Part shown: piece by piece, positions 26,740 through 35,159 of the stretch | Position numbering within the stretch: position 1 is the stretch's first letter | Layout of the letters: every line of letters begins with the position of its first letter | Assembly: GCF_014174165.1 (NCBI RefSeq) | Contig: NZ_JABEQN010000004.1 | Span: 124,001 to 188,000, forward strand | Direction of reading: 5' to 3' | Source of the DNA: Gluconacetobacter dulcium | Lineage (GTDB): Bacteria; Pseudomonadota; Alphaproteobacteria; Acetobacterales; Acetobacteraceae | Length of the DNA: 64,000 nucleotides | Made by a program: the position numbers and the translations under genes | Notes under the pieces: model-generated | Seen by the model: only the letters and a program-made list of their open reading frames with translations | Told to the model about the DNA's origin: nothing | The model's database searches: none

Positions 26740-28282
26740 TGTCGTGGAAGGTCAGGTCGGGGTTCATCTCGGCCGTGCGGCGCATCATGAAGGCCGAGCC
26801 CGCGAGGAACACCGGGTCGCCGTCCAGATCGTCGGCCATCGCCGAGCGGTTGGCCATGGCGAACAGTTCCAGCTTCGTCTTGTCGCCCACCACCCAGCGC
26901 GCGAGGTTGTAGGGGGTGGATTCGAAGCCGATGCTCACCCCGTATTCGCCGCTGAGGCGGGCCTGAAGCACGTCGAGCTGGAGCGTGCCGACCACGCCGA
27001 CGATCGGCGGCGCGCCGTCCTGCGGGCGGAAAAGCTGGACCACGCCTTCCTCGGCCAGTTCGGTGAGGGCCTGGCGCAGCTTCTTGGCCTTCATCGCGTC
27101 GTCCAGACGGACGCGGCGGAGGATTTCCGGCGCGAAATGCGGGACGCCGGTGAAGCGCAGGTCCTCGCCCGCGGTGAGCGTGTCGCCGATGCGCAGCGTG
27201 CCGTGGTTGGGGATGCCTACCACGTCGCCGGCGAAGGCTTCCTCGGCCAACTGGCGGTCGCGGGCGAAGAAGAACTGGGGCGTGTGCAGGGCGAACTGCT
27301 TGCCGGTGCGGGTGTGCTTCAGCCGCATGCCGCGCTCCAGCCGGCCCGAGCAGATCCGCGCGAAGGCCATGCGGTCGCGGTGGTTGGGGTCCATGTTGGC
27401 CTGGATCTTGAAGACCAGGGCGGTCAGGCCGGTTTCGTCCGCGCGGACGGTGCGGGTTTCGGTCGCCTGGTCGCGCGGTGGTGGGCCGAAGGCCACCAGC
27501 GCGTCCAGCAGATCGGTTACGCCGATTTCCTTCATCGCGCTGCCGAAGAAGACGGGCGTGAGGTGGCCGGCATTGAAGCTTTCGCGGTCGAAGGTCGGGA
27601 GCGCGGCCTCGGCCAGTTCCAGTTCCTCGGCCAGTTGCACCATGCGCGGGTCGGACTGCTCCAGCGGGGGCGAGACATGAAGCTGGCGCTCGCGGAGGTC
27701 GTAGGTGCCGGCGAACTGCGCGGCGCGGCCGACCGGCCAGGTGGCCGGCGCGGTGTCCAGCGCCAGGGCGGAAGAGATTTCGTCCAGCAGCGTGAACGGG
27801 TCCTGCGCCTCGCGGTCCATCTTGTTGATGAAGGTGACGATGGGGATATCGCGCAGGCGGCAGATCTCGAACAGCTTGCGGGTCCGGTCCTCGATGCCCT
27901 TGGCGGCGTCGATCACCATCACCGCCGAGTCCACGGCCGTCAGCGTGCGGTAGGTATCTTCCGAGAAATCTTCATGGCCCGGCGTGTCGAGCAGGTTGAA
28001 GATGCAGCCGCCATATTCGAACGTCATGACCGAGGTGACGACGGAAATACCGCGATCGCGCTCGATGCCCATCCAGTCCGACCGCGTGCGGCGGCGTTCG
28101 CCCTTGGCCCGCACGTTGCCCGCCATCTGGATCGCGCCGCCAGCCCGCAGGATGCGTTCGGTCAGCGTGGTCTTGCCCGCGTCGGGGTGCGAAATGATGG
28201 CGAAGGTGCGCCGCCGGGCGATTTCGCGGGCGATGGTCGGGGCGAGGTCGGTGGAGGGCTCGGCGTTCACGGCAAAATCCAT
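26711..28282 (-). CDS. prfC: Peptide chain release factor 3
   Basis: A 523-residue translational GTPase that recycles RF1/RF2 after termination. G1 is SHPDAGKTTLTE near residue 36, the switch regions lie around GIERDRGISVVTS, G3 is DTPGHEDFSEDTYRTL near 98 and G4 is NKMD near 153. Its C-terminal domains match RF3 rather than EF-G. Length is normal (about 525). The gene ends inside the MATE gene on the opposite strand, with no terminator between. Confidence 0.95.
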   Translation of the reverse strand: MDFAVNAEPSTDLAPTIAREIARRRTFAIISHPDAGKTTLTERILRAGGAIQMAGNVRAKGERRRTRSDWMGIERDRGISVVTSVMTFEYGGCIFNLLDTPGHEDFSEDTYRTLTAVDSAVMVIDAAKGIEDRTRKLFEICRLRDIPIVTFINKMDREAQDPFTLLDEISSALALDTAPATWPVGRAAQFAGTYDLRERQLHVSPPLEQSDPRMVQLAEELELAEAALPTFDRESFNAGHLTPVFFGSAMKEIGVTDLLDALVAFGPPPRDQATETRTVRADETGLTALVFKIQANMDPNHRDRMAFARICSGRLERGMRLKHTRTGKQFALHTPQFFFARDRQLAEEAFAGDVVGIPNHGTLRIGDTLTAGEDLRFTGVPHFAPEILRRVRLDDAMKAKKLRQALTELAEEGVVQLFRPQDGAPPIVGVVGTLQLDVLQARLSGEYGVSIGFESTPYNLARWVVGDKTKLELFAMANRSAMADDLDGDPVFLAGSAFMMRRTAEMNPDLTFHDIKQIGVESR

Positions 28283-28322
28283 GCGGGCTGATGGTTCGGG
28301 CGGCTGGTCCCAGAAACACAGA

Positions 28323-28355
28323 CGCCGGGCGCAGGGGATTCCCCCGCGCCCGGCG
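28323..28355 (-). terminator. Terminator after rpsD
   Basis: A 10-bp G/C stem (28323-28332 with 28346-28355), extended inside by GGGG/CCCC, is followed on the minus strand by a T-rich run (TCTGTGTTTCTG). It lies 26 bases after the rpsD stop and before prfC on the same strand, so it separates the two units. Confidence 0.7.
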
Positions 28356-28381
28356 CTGCGGTCGTTGGTCTGGAGACCGGA

Positions 28382-28999
28382 TCAGCGCGAGTAGAACTCG
28401 ATGACCAGGTTCGGTTCCATCTGCACAGGGTAGGGAACGTCCGACAGCTTCGGCGCGCGCACGAAGCGGCCCTTCATCTGGCGGTGATCGACTTCCACAT
28501 ATTCCGGCACGTCACGCTCGCCGCTCTGCGCCGCGTCGAGGACGATGGCGAGCTGCTTGGACTTCTCGCGGACCTCGATCACGTCGCCATCGCGCACCAG
28601 GAAGGACGGGATGTTGACCTTGCGGCCGTTGACCGTGACGTGGCCGTGGCTGACGAACTGGCGGGCGGCGAACGGCGTCATCGCGAACTTCAGGCGATAG
28701 ACGACCGCGTCCAGCCGGCGCTCCAGCAGGTCGATCAGGTTCTCGGAGGTGTCGCCCTTGCGGCGCACGGCCTCGTCGTAATACTTGCGGAACTGCTTCT
28801 CGCTGATGTTGCCGTAATAGCCCTTCAGCTTCTGCTTCGCCATCAGCTGGACCGAGAAGTCCGACGGCTTCTGCTTGCGGCGCTGGCCGTGCTGGCCGGG
28901 GCCGTATTCCCGCTTGTTGACCGGCGACTTCGCGCGGCCCCACAGGTTGACGCCAAGGCGGCGATTGATTTTGTACTTGCTCTCAAGGCGCTTGCTCAT
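28382..28999 (-). CDS. rpsD: 30S ribosomal protein S4
   Basis: A 205-residue S4, a primary 16S rRNA binding protein that nucleates 30S assembly. The start [21 protein letters not shown], the S4 RNA-binding domain ([13 protein letters not shown] near residue 95; [20 protein letters not shown] near 117) and the terminal IEFYSR are all typical. It is transcribed alone, far from the alpha operon where S4 sits in Escherichia coli. A consensus promoter and a long structured leader lie upstream, and a terminator downstream, suggesting its own control. Confidence 0.97.
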   Translation of the reverse strand: MSKRLESKYKINRRLGVNLWGRAKSPVNKREYGPGQHGQRRKQKPSDFSVQLMAKQKLKGYYGNISEKQFRKYYDEAVRRKGDTSENLIDLLERRLDAVVYRLKFAMTPFAARQFVSHGHVTVNGRKVNIPSFLVRDGDVIEVREKSKQLAIVLDAAQSGERDVPEYVEVDHRQMKGRFVRAPKLSDVPYPVQMEPNLVIEFYSR

Positions 29000-29064
29000 C
29001 GCGCGCGGTCTTTCATAGTCGATGGACGGCATCGTGGCCCGAAGGCCGGTTGCCGCCCTGTATT

Positions 29065-29150
29065 GCACCGGTAGGCCCTGTTCCGCATGAACAGGGCGGG
29101 CGCGAACCGCATTACCGGTGCCGGGGAGCAATCACCCGATCAGGCACCGG
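29065..29150 (-). promoter_or_regulatory. Structured rpsD leader with mutually exclusive stems
   Basis: Plus-strand coordinates: a perfect 9-bp hairpin (29075-29083 with 29089-29097, 5-base loop) is enclosed by a second perfect 9-bp inverted repeat (29065-29073 with 29113-29121). The upstream arm of that outer stem (29115-29122) is also perfectly complementary over 8 bp to 29143-29150. So two large stems compete for one strand, the architecture expected of a protein- or ligand-controlled leader. The outer stem ends 65 bases before the rpsD ATG and the element lies downstream of the predicted promoter. S4 self-control is an inference. Confidence 0.55.
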
Positions 29151-29183
29151 CCGGTCCGTCCACGTTCCCGGCAGTGGAGGCGG

Positions 29184-29213
29184 CCTATAGGCGGTTCGGC
29201 CCCGGCCTGTCAA
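29184..29213 (-). promoter_or_regulatory. rpsD promoter (sigma-70 type)
   Basis: On the minus strand a perfect -35 box TTGACA (29213-29208) is followed after 18 bases by TATAGG (29189-29184). It is the best sigma-70 match I found in the window, and would start a leader of roughly 180 bases before the rpsD ATG. Confidence 0.7.
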
Positions 29214-29248
29214 CCGGATGAGATGGTGGTGGTGGGCCGGGGATTGGG

Positions 29249-29788
29249 TCAGGATGCGGAGCGGACAAGATTTTCCGAACGGTAGAAGCGCGCGATTGCG
29301 CCCGGCGTGGACAGGCTGATCTTGGGCAGGCTGATCCGGTTGAATCGTTCCCTGTACTTCCGGCGGTTCTTTCGGGTCGCGACCGCGATGTGATGGATCA
29401 TGTCCCATTTGACGCTGTCCTGAGCCCCGTCCAGTCCGCCATGGCGTTCATGCTCGAACCATGAGCGACGGAAATAGCGCAGGAGGCTTGTCGCGGTAGA
29501 CGTGTCGAGCAGGATGAAGCCCGTCGCGCGTGCCAGCCTTTGCAGCAGGAACCGGGAATAATTGCCGTCCATGACCCAATGCTGGCCCGAAATGGCGGCA
29601 TCGTGGAGGATCATGAAGTCTTCATCCGCCCTTGGTACCCAATCCGTCCCCGGCAGGTGGGACAATTGATCCAGATGAATGGGTGGCAGGCCGCGTGCCC
29701 GCCCGATTGCGCTGGCCAGGGTCGATTTTCCGCTATTCGATGGGCCCATGATGCAGATTCGCGGGCCGAGCTCGGCAAGGGTCGTCAT
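29249..29788 (-). CDS. P-loop NTPase, adenylate kinase / FlaR-like
   Basis: About 179 residues from the ATG at 29788 (a further in-frame start lies at 29824). Walker A is CIMGPSNSGKST near residue 13; the next segment PPIHLDQLSHLPG and the later WVMDGNYSRFL resemble small nucleoside-kinase-like ATPases annotated as DNA topology modulation or FlaR proteins. A lid-like basic segment and a C-terminal helix follow. The true substrate is unknown. It stands alone, in the region between the rpsD promoter and the HdeD-like gene. Confidence 0.7.
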   Translation of the reverse strand: MTTLAELGPRICIMGPSNSGKSTLASAIGRARGLPPIHLDQLSHLPGTDWVPRADEDFMILHDAAISGQHWVMDGNYSRFLLQRLARATGFILLDTSTATSLLRYFRRSWFEHERHGGLDGAQDSVKWDMIHHIAVATRKNRRKYRERFNRISLPKISLSTPGAIARFYRSENLVRSAS

Positions 29789-29916
29789 CGGGGCTCGCAG
29801 GATGAGGGCGGTCACGCGCCGCATGGCGGGAGGGATGAAAAAAAGCCGGTGTAGTACGCCGTAAAGTCCGTATAATCCACAATATCGACTGTTCCAGGTA
29901 ATATTGAGGAGAAGCC

Positions 29917-30462
29917 ATGGCCACCCCGTTTACGCAGCGCTGGCAACTATTCGTCCTGCTGGGTCTGCTGTCCGTCGCGCTGGGCATTGTTGCCTGGATC
30001 GATGCGATTTCCGTTACCCTCGCCAGTACCGTCATCATCGGCATCGTGCTGGTGATCGCGGGTGGGGCGCAGTTGTTCCATGCTTTCGCGGTGCGCGACT
30101 GGGGTGGCTTCATGCTGTCGCTGCTGGGCGGCGCGCTCTACGTCGCTGGTGGTATTTCGCTGATGTACGAGCCGGTCACGGGGTCGATTGTGCTGACGCT
30201 GTTCATTGCCGCGTGCCTGATCGTATCGGGAACCATGCGCATGCTGATCGCGGCGCGCCACCGGGAACTGAACGGCTGGTGGATCATTCTGGGCGCCGGG
30301 TTGATCAGCCTGCTGGTCGGCGTGTGCCTGTATATGACGCTGCCCTGGTCGGGGTTGTGGCTGATCGGCACCTTCATCGCGGTGGAACTGATCGCCGCCG
30401 GCGTGGGCTGGGTGCAGTTCGGCCTTGCGCTGCGTCAGGCGAACACTCTGACCGGTCCCTGA
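29917..30462 (+). CDS. HdeD-family membrane protein (DUF308)
   Basis: A 181-residue integral membrane protein with six hydrophobic helices and few loops. The pattern (LGLLSVALGIVAWID near residue 15; GIVLVIAGGAQLFHAF near 41; GALYVAGGISLMY near 71) matches HdeD/DUF308 proteins, which are linked to acid resistance in enterobacteria. That would suit an acid-producing host, but is inference. GAGGAGAA precedes the ATG, and a TATAAT (29871-29876) about 40 bases upstream could be its -10 box; no good -35 box is visible. Confidence 0.8.
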   Translation: MATPFTQRWQLFVLLGLLSVALGIVAWIDAISVTLASTVIIGIVLVIAGGAQLFHAFAVRDWGGFMLSLLGGALYVAGGISLMYEPVTGSIVLTLFIAACLIVSGTMRMLIAARHRELNGWWIILGAGLISLLVGVCLYMTLPWSGLWLIGTFIAVELIAAGVGWVQFGLALRQANTLTGP

Positions 30463-30511
30463 CGCTGGGAACCATCCAGAAGACGGACGCGGGGGGCATG
30501 GCCCCCCGTTT

Positions 30512-31225
30512 TCATGTCCGGGGCAGGTGCAGGCGGGTGCGCAGGTCCGCGGCCGTCAGGTCGGCCTCGAACCCGTCGGAGCCGGGCTGGAACAGGCGGG
30601 CGGCCGCCAGCGGGCCGACCGCGACCGGGTCGAACCCGGCCTCGGCAATCAGGGTGCCGACCGTGCGCATGGCCGCCGGGTCGTCGCCGGCATAGGGAAT
30701 GCCCAGCAATGGCGGTGGGCGGTGGGCCTCGGCGCGGATGGTCGACATATCTTCGGAATTGAAGGCGCGGACGATGTGCGCGCCGGGGAAAAAGGACTGG
30801 GTGGTGATGCCCGCGCCTTGCTCGCGCGCCGTGCTGGCGATTTCGCCATCGCGCCACGGATAGGGATTGCAGGCGTCGATCACGATCTTCCCGGCCAGCA
30901 GGTCGCGCAGGCTGGCGCCCAGGCTGGGAAGCGCGCCGTAGGGAACGGCGAGCAGGACGACATCACCGAACCGGGCGGCATCCTGCGGTGTGCCGGCCTG
31001 CGCGTTCTGGCCCAGCGCCTCGGCCGCCGCGCGGGCCGAGGCGATATCGTTGGCCGAGAGCATGACCGGATGACCGGCGCGTAGCCACAGGCCGGCCAGC
31101 GTGCTGCCGACATGACCGGCCCCGATGGTGCCGATGCGCAGCGATTGCGCCGCCAGGACGCGGCGGGCGGGCAGCAGGGCGCATAGTCCGGCCAGGAGCG
31201 TGCGGCGGTGCATGCTGTGCGTCAT
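30512..31225 (-). CDS. Exported NADP-binding (F420 oxidoreductase-like) Rossmann protein
   Basis: About 237 residues. The N-terminus MHRRTLLAGLCALLPARRVLA looks like a Tat signal peptide. The mature part opens with LRIGTIGAGHVGSTLAGLW, a Rossmann dinucleotide motif of the F420-dependent NADP oxidoreductase-like family (PF03807), and continues with VVLLAVPYGA and VIDACNPYP. A NADP-binding fold behind an export signal is unusual because free NADP(H) is cytoplasmic. The ATG at 31225 overlaps the cupin stop (ATGA), so the two are co-translated. Confidence 0.7.
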   Translation of the reverse strand: MTHSMHRRTLLAGLCALLPARRVLAAQSLRIGTIGAGHVGSTLAGLWLRAGHPVMLSANDIASARAAAEALGQNAQAGTPQDAARFGDVVLLAVPYGALPSLGASLRDLLAGKIVIDACNPYPWRDGEIASTAREQGAGITTQSFFPGAHIVRAFNSEDMSTIRAEAHRPPPLLGIPYAGDDPAAMRTVGTLIAEAGFDPVAVGPLAAARLFQPGSDGFEADLTAADLRTRLHLPRT

Positions 31226-31818
31226 GCCTGGTGCCACAGGGCGGTCAGCGGGCCGCCGGCGCCTTTTGCCGGGTCGCTGGCGGGGAAGGGGACGTGGTTC
31301 ATCCGTGCGATCTCCTCGGCCGAGAGCGCGTTGCGGCGCAGGTCGAAATGCTGGTCGGGCGGGTAGGCGCCGACGACCAGAAAATCGTCATCCGAGCCCA
31401 GGTTGCGGTGGCCGGTGCCGGCGGGCAGCAGCACGACATCACCCGCCCGGACATCGACGACCCGGCCGCCGGGGCCGCCGAGCATCAGCCGGGCCGAGCC
31501 GGACGCGACCCCCAGCACCTCGTGCGCCGTGGAATGGAAATGGTGGAAATCATAGACCCCCCAGCGCCATTGGGGTGGCCAGCCATTGGCGGTGAACAGG
31601 TCTTCGAACGCCGAAGCCGGGTCGTGGCCCGGCAGGGCCAGCACGTTGCGGTAATAGAGGACCGGCAGGTGGTCGTTGTTGGGCACCCAGTCGTTGCGCG
31701 GCAGCATGAAGGACTCGACGTCATGGTCGCGTGCGCCGGCGGCATGCACCTCCGCCCCGGCCAGCGAGAGGCCGAGACCGGCGAGGAAGGTCTGGAAAGC
31801 GCGTCGCGAGACGGTCAT
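31222..31818 (-). CDS. Tat-exported cupin protein
   Basis: A 198-residue protein. MTVSRRAFQTFLAGLGLSLAG is a twin-arginine signal. The mature part holds a cupin: DFHHFHSTAHEVLGVASG near residue 90 supplies the His/Glu metal-ligand motif and VRAGDVVLLPAGTGHRNLG near 121 is cupin motif 2. It resembles YjlB-type cupins. GGAGGATA lies just upstream of the ATG. It is the first gene of a pair with the exported Rossmann protein. Substrate unknown; the metal-ligand set suggests a metal-dependent enzyme or sensor. Confidence 0.75.
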   Translation of the reverse strand: MTVSRRAFQTFLAGLGLSLAGAEVHAAGARDHDVESFMLPRNDWVPNNDHLPVLYYRNVLALPGHDPASAFEDLFTANGWPPQWRWGVYDFHHFHSTAHEVLGVASGSARLMLGGPGGRVVDVRAGDVVLLPAGTGHRNLGSDDDFLVVGAYPPDQHFDLRRNALSAEEIARMNHVPFPASDPAKGAGGPLTALWHQA

Positions 31819-31967
31819 GTCCGGTATCCTCCAGCGGTTGGTGGAGGCGTTACTATGTCTCGTTCGTGAAACGGGCGACCAGTGAAAAGCAGTTTAAGAG
31901 GCGGTGCGCGGAGCCGCTCTGGAACCGTGCGTCGGGTCGCCGCCAGCGCGCATTTTCGGTCAGGCTT

Positions 31968-32900
31968 TCAGCGCAGGGGGAGGGGGATGTGATTGACGGT
32001 GAGGATGCCGCCAGACCATTCGACATCCCAGGACGTATCGGTGGCATCGGTATGATGCCCGACCAGATTGGCGATGATCAGGGCGGCGGCCGGCCGGGTC
32101 TGGCCTGCGGCGCGCAGGACTTCGATCAGTTCGGGCAGGTTGCGCATGCTCATATGGCCGCGGGCGGAGGCCGCGTCGGGGTTGCCGGTCAGCTCCGCCG
32201 AGCCGCTGCCTGCAAGCTGCATGTCGCCACGGCGCGCCTGCAACGTCCGGATCGTGACCGGCACGGCGACGCTGTGGGCCGGGCGGCCGGCGGTCGCGGC
32301 CAGCAGGGGGCCGAGTGCCTGGGCCGGCACCGTGAAATCCGATTGGGCGTCCTGCGGCAGCAGGGATGCCAGTACGGTGTCGCCGTTCATGCCCGCGCCG
32401 TGCAGGTCCAGCGAAACGGCGATGGGCTGCGTGCCGCTGCCGCCGGACAGATGCAGGTGCAGGGCGGCGAAGCGGATCTGTTTCGCGCCGGTATGGGCGA
32501 CCGGTGCGGACCACGAAATGTCATATGCCCTGCCGGCCGCCAGTCCGGACAGGATCGGCTGGAGGGTCGAGAGGAAATAATCCGCCGTGCAGCCGGCATC
32601 ATGATGGTTGACCAGCGCCCCCAGCAGCACGACCGACGCGGCGTCGAGGATATCGTGCATGTCGTTGGCGCTGCCGCCGGCTCCGGTGACCGTGACCGAT
32701 GCGGCGTGCAGCGAAGGGGCGCCCGCGCCCGGTGAGAAATGCAGCCCGTAATTGTGGGCGGTGGCTCCGGCCGCCGAGGTGGACAGGCTTCCGGCCGTGC
32801 CGATGGCGCAGGCGGGCGGCAGCGGGGCGGCGCGTGCGGTGCCGGCCATGGCGAGAACGGTGCCGACGAGAAGCGGCAGAACGGGAATGCGCGTGATCAT
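31968..32900 (-). CDS. Exported protein, possibly DUF2125-like
   Basis: A 310-residue protein with a good signal peptide (MITRIPVLPLLVGTVLAMAG, cut near ARAA). The mature part is beta-rich with alternating hydrophobic residues and ends with a block containing WDVEWSGGILTVNHIPL. That ending and the size suggest the alphaproteobacterial DUF2125 group, but I cannot confirm it by eye. Two cysteines in the mature N-terminal half (CAIG and AGCTAD) may form a disulfide. It is divergent from the SBF-like transporter. Confidence 0.55.
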   Translation of the reverse strand: MITRIPVLPLLVGTVLAMAGTARAAPLPPACAIGTAGSLSTSAAGATAHNYGLHFSPGAGAPSLHAASVTVTGAGGSANDMHDILDAASVVLLGALVNHHDAGCTADYFLSTLQPILSGLAAGRAYDISWSAPVAHTGAKQIRFAALHLHLSGGSGTQPIAVSLDLHGAGMNGDTVLASLLPQDAQSDFTVPAQALGPLLAATAGRPAHSVAVPVTIRTLQARRGDMQLAGSGSAELTGNPDAASARGHMSMRNLPELIEVLRAAGQTRPAAALIIANLVGHHTDATDTSWDVEWSGGILTVNHIPLPLR

Positions 32901-33003
32901 CGACTTGCCCCGGCAATTACGATCCTATACCGCCCTTCCTTGGCACGGGATCGTGACCGAGGCGAGGCACGCTGCGATATTCCGGCGGAGATCGCGCCGG
33001 TCC

Positions 33004-34041
33004 ATGGTGCGGACCGCCGACTCGACTTTAAAATCCAGTGTATCCACCGCCAGCGGACTGTTTCTGATGCTCAAGCCCGATCCGTTCCTGATCAGCCTCG
33101 TCTGCACCGTGATCCTCGCCACGGTCCTGCCCTGTCGTGGCGCCGCCGTGCCGGTCTTTCAGGATCTGGCGATCGCGGTCATCGCCGTGATGTTCTTCAT
33201 GCAGGGCGCGCGTCTGTCGCGCGAGGCCGTGGTGGGGGGCTTGGTGAACTGGCGGCTGCATCTGGCCATCCTGCTGTGTACCTTCGCGCTGTTTCCGCTG
33301 CTGGGGCTGGGCCTGCACGCGCTGTTTCCGAACATGCTGCATCCGTCGGTCTGGCTGGGCATCCTGTTCCTGTGCTGCCTGCCGTCCACGGTGCAGTCCT
33401 CGATCGCGTTCACCTCGATCGCGCGCGGCAATGTGCCGGCCGCCGTCTGCGCCGCGACCACGTCCAACATCCTGGGCATTTTCATCACCCCGATCCTGAC
33501 CGGGCTGGTGCTGGCGCGCCACGGCACGGCTTCGGGGCAGGGGGGCGTTGTCGCCATCATGCTGCAATTGCTGCTGCCCTTCGTGCTGGGGCAGGTGCTG
33601 CAACCGTGGCTGGGTAAATGGGCGCATCGCAACAAGCGCCTGTTGTCCATGACCGATCGCGGGTCGATCCTGATCGTGGTCTATACCGCGTTCAGCGAGG
33701 CCGTGGTGCAGGGATTGTGGCACCAGATGCCGCTCTCGCAGATCGGGCTGATCATGCTGGCGGACAGTATCCTGCTCGCCCTCGTGCTGCTGATCACCAT
33801 GTCGGGCAGCCGGGTTCTGGGCTTTCCGCGGGAAGACGAGATCGCGATCGTGTTCTGCGGGTCGAAGAAGACCCTGGCATCGGGCGTGCCGATGGCGAAC
33901 GTGCTGTTTCCCGCCGCGACCGTGGGGCTGGTGGTGCTGCCGCTGATGATCTTCCACCAGATCCAGCTCTTTGTCTGCGCGGTGCTGGCCCGGCGTTATG
34001 CCGATGCCTGGGAGCGCCGGCAGGAATCCGAGGCGCTCTAG
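33004..34041 (+). CDS. SBF-like (bile acid:sodium symporter superfamily) transporter
   Basis: About 345 residues with ten predicted membrane helices. PDPFLISLVCTVILATVLP near residue 24 and FMQGARLSREAVVGGL near 64 are the usual opening of YfeH/PF13593 proteins. The core motifs CCLPSTVQSSIAFTSIARGN near 126 and VFCGSKKTLASGVPMANVLF near 285 match the sodium-binding crossover regions of this superfamily. The ATG at 33004 has GGAGA upstream; one at 33067 is an alternative. The substrate is unknown (organic anions in relatives). No partner gene is adjacent. Confidence 0.85.
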   Translation: MVRTADSTLKSSVSTASGLFLMLKPDPFLISLVCTVILATVLPCRGAAVPVFQDLAIAVIAVMFFMQGARLSREAVVGGLVNWRLHLAILLCTFALFPLLGLGLHALFPNMLHPSVWLGILFLCCLPSTVQSSIAFTSIARGNVPAAVCAATTSNILGIFITPILTGLVLARHGTASGQGGVVAIMLQLLLPFVLGQVLQPWLGKWAHRNKRLLSMTDRGSILIVVYTAFSEAVVQGLWHQMPLSQIGLIMLADSILLALVLLITMSGSRVLGFPREDEIAIVFCGSKKTLASGVPMANVLFPAATVGLVVLPLMIFHQIQLFVCAVLARRYADAWERRQESEAL

Positions 34042-34181
34042 AAAAGCGTCCTGACGCCTCGGAGCGTGTCCTAAAGCCGGGTTGGTGGCGGAGTGACCGC
34101 GATTGGCTGTGCATTGGGGGTCGGGGCGGGGCTCCGGGGCCGCATCAAGGCGGCTCCGATGCCTGGAAAGCACGGCCAGAC

Positions 34182-34199
34182 GCGCGGCTGACGCCGCGC
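34182..34199. terminator. Hairpin between convergent genes
   Basis: A perfect 7-bp stem (34182-34188 with 34193-34199) and a TGAC loop lie in the 196-base gap between the SBF-like transporter and the alpha/beta hydrolase gene. There is no T-run on either side, so it may only slow transcription. The rest of the gap shows nothing I recognise. Confidence 0.35.
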
Positions 34200-34237
34200 C
34201 TCGGCTTACCATCGGCGCTTTTGGAAGACGCGCGACT

Positions 34238-35035
34238 TCAGGGCTTCAGGAAGGCCGATAGCGCGGCCAGCAGGTCCTTGGGGGCTTCCTCGGGGATGTA
34301 GTAGCCGGATGCGATTTCGGCTTCGACCAGCGGGCCGGTGGCGTAGGGGCGCCAGAGATCGGCGGGATTGTACCATCCGCCCAGTCGGCCTTCGCGCGAC
34401 CAGGCGACCAGCAGCGGACAGGCGATGCGCAGGTCGCCCGGATAGGGCGGGATACGGTTATGGCCGTTCGCCCCCGGCGTTTCGCCCGCCGGCATGGTTT
34501 GCAGGTAGTCGGCCACCGCCGGGCGGCTGAACGGTGCCGTGGAATGCGGGGCGGGGCGGGTCCATTCCTCGGGCACCGCCATCGTCGCCGATTCGGGCTT
34601 CGGATGAAGCTGGGCGAACCAGCAACTACTGTAACGCGACAGTTCGAAGGCGAGGTCGGCGCGCCCGTAATGGCCGGGCGAGGGGATACATTCGATCGCG
34701 GCCATGCGGGTGACCCGCTCCGGCGCCAGCCACGCGGCGTAGGCGGCGATATGGCCGCCCGTGCCGTGCCCGGCCACGGCCAGGTGCTCATGCCCCAGAT
34801 CGTGCGCCAGGCGCAGCAGCTCCTCCGCCTGGCGCCGGAAATCCAGGTCGCGCGGCAGGTCCGGGCACAGCACGGTGTAGGTGTCGGCCAGGTCTGGCGC
34901 GATGGCGTGCCAGGCCGCGTGGCTTTGCATCTGGCCATGCAGCAGGACCAGCAGCGTGCCTTGCCCCCCAAGCCTGGCCCGGCGCGGGCTGTTGCCCCAC
35001 GCCACTTCCGTCAATTCGAGTTTGCCGAAGAACAT
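34238..35035 (-). CDS. Alpha/beta-hydrolase fold protein with glycine at the nucleophile
   Basis: A 265-residue protein with the alpha/beta-hydrolase layout: oxyanion region LLVLLHGQMQSHAAW near residue 26, strand-turn-helix elbow VAGHGTGGHIAAY near 90, and a late acid/His region. In active members the elbow is GHSxGG or GHDxGG; here the central residue is Gly (codon at 34763-34765), so the usual Ser/Asp/Cys nucleophile is missing. It otherwise resembles haloacetate dehalogenase-like proteins. The start is the ATG at 35035. It is divergent from the PLP decarboxylase, with about 125 bases between. Confidence 0.8.
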   Translation of the reverse strand: MFFGKLELTEVAWGNSPRRARLGGQGTLLVLLHGQMQSHAAWHAIAPDLADTYTVLCPDLPRDLDFRRQAEELLRLAHDLGHEHLAVAGHGTGGHIAAYAAWLAPERVTRMAAIECIPSPGHYGRADLAFELSRYSSCWFAQLHPKPESATMAVPEEWTRPAPHSTAPFSRPAVADYLQTMPAGETPGANGHNRIPPYPGDLRIACPLLVAWSREGRLGGWYNPADLWRPYATGPLVEAEIASGYYIPEEAPKDLLAALSAFLKP

Positions 35036-35159
35036 GCAGGTTCCATTGAAGACTTGATGCGCCCGATGGCGCACATATAGGCACGCATTGAATGATTGGA
35101 CAGAGCCGCGCGACTGGCCAGCCCGCCGGTCGCCGGCAGAAAAGGAAACGGATGCGCCC

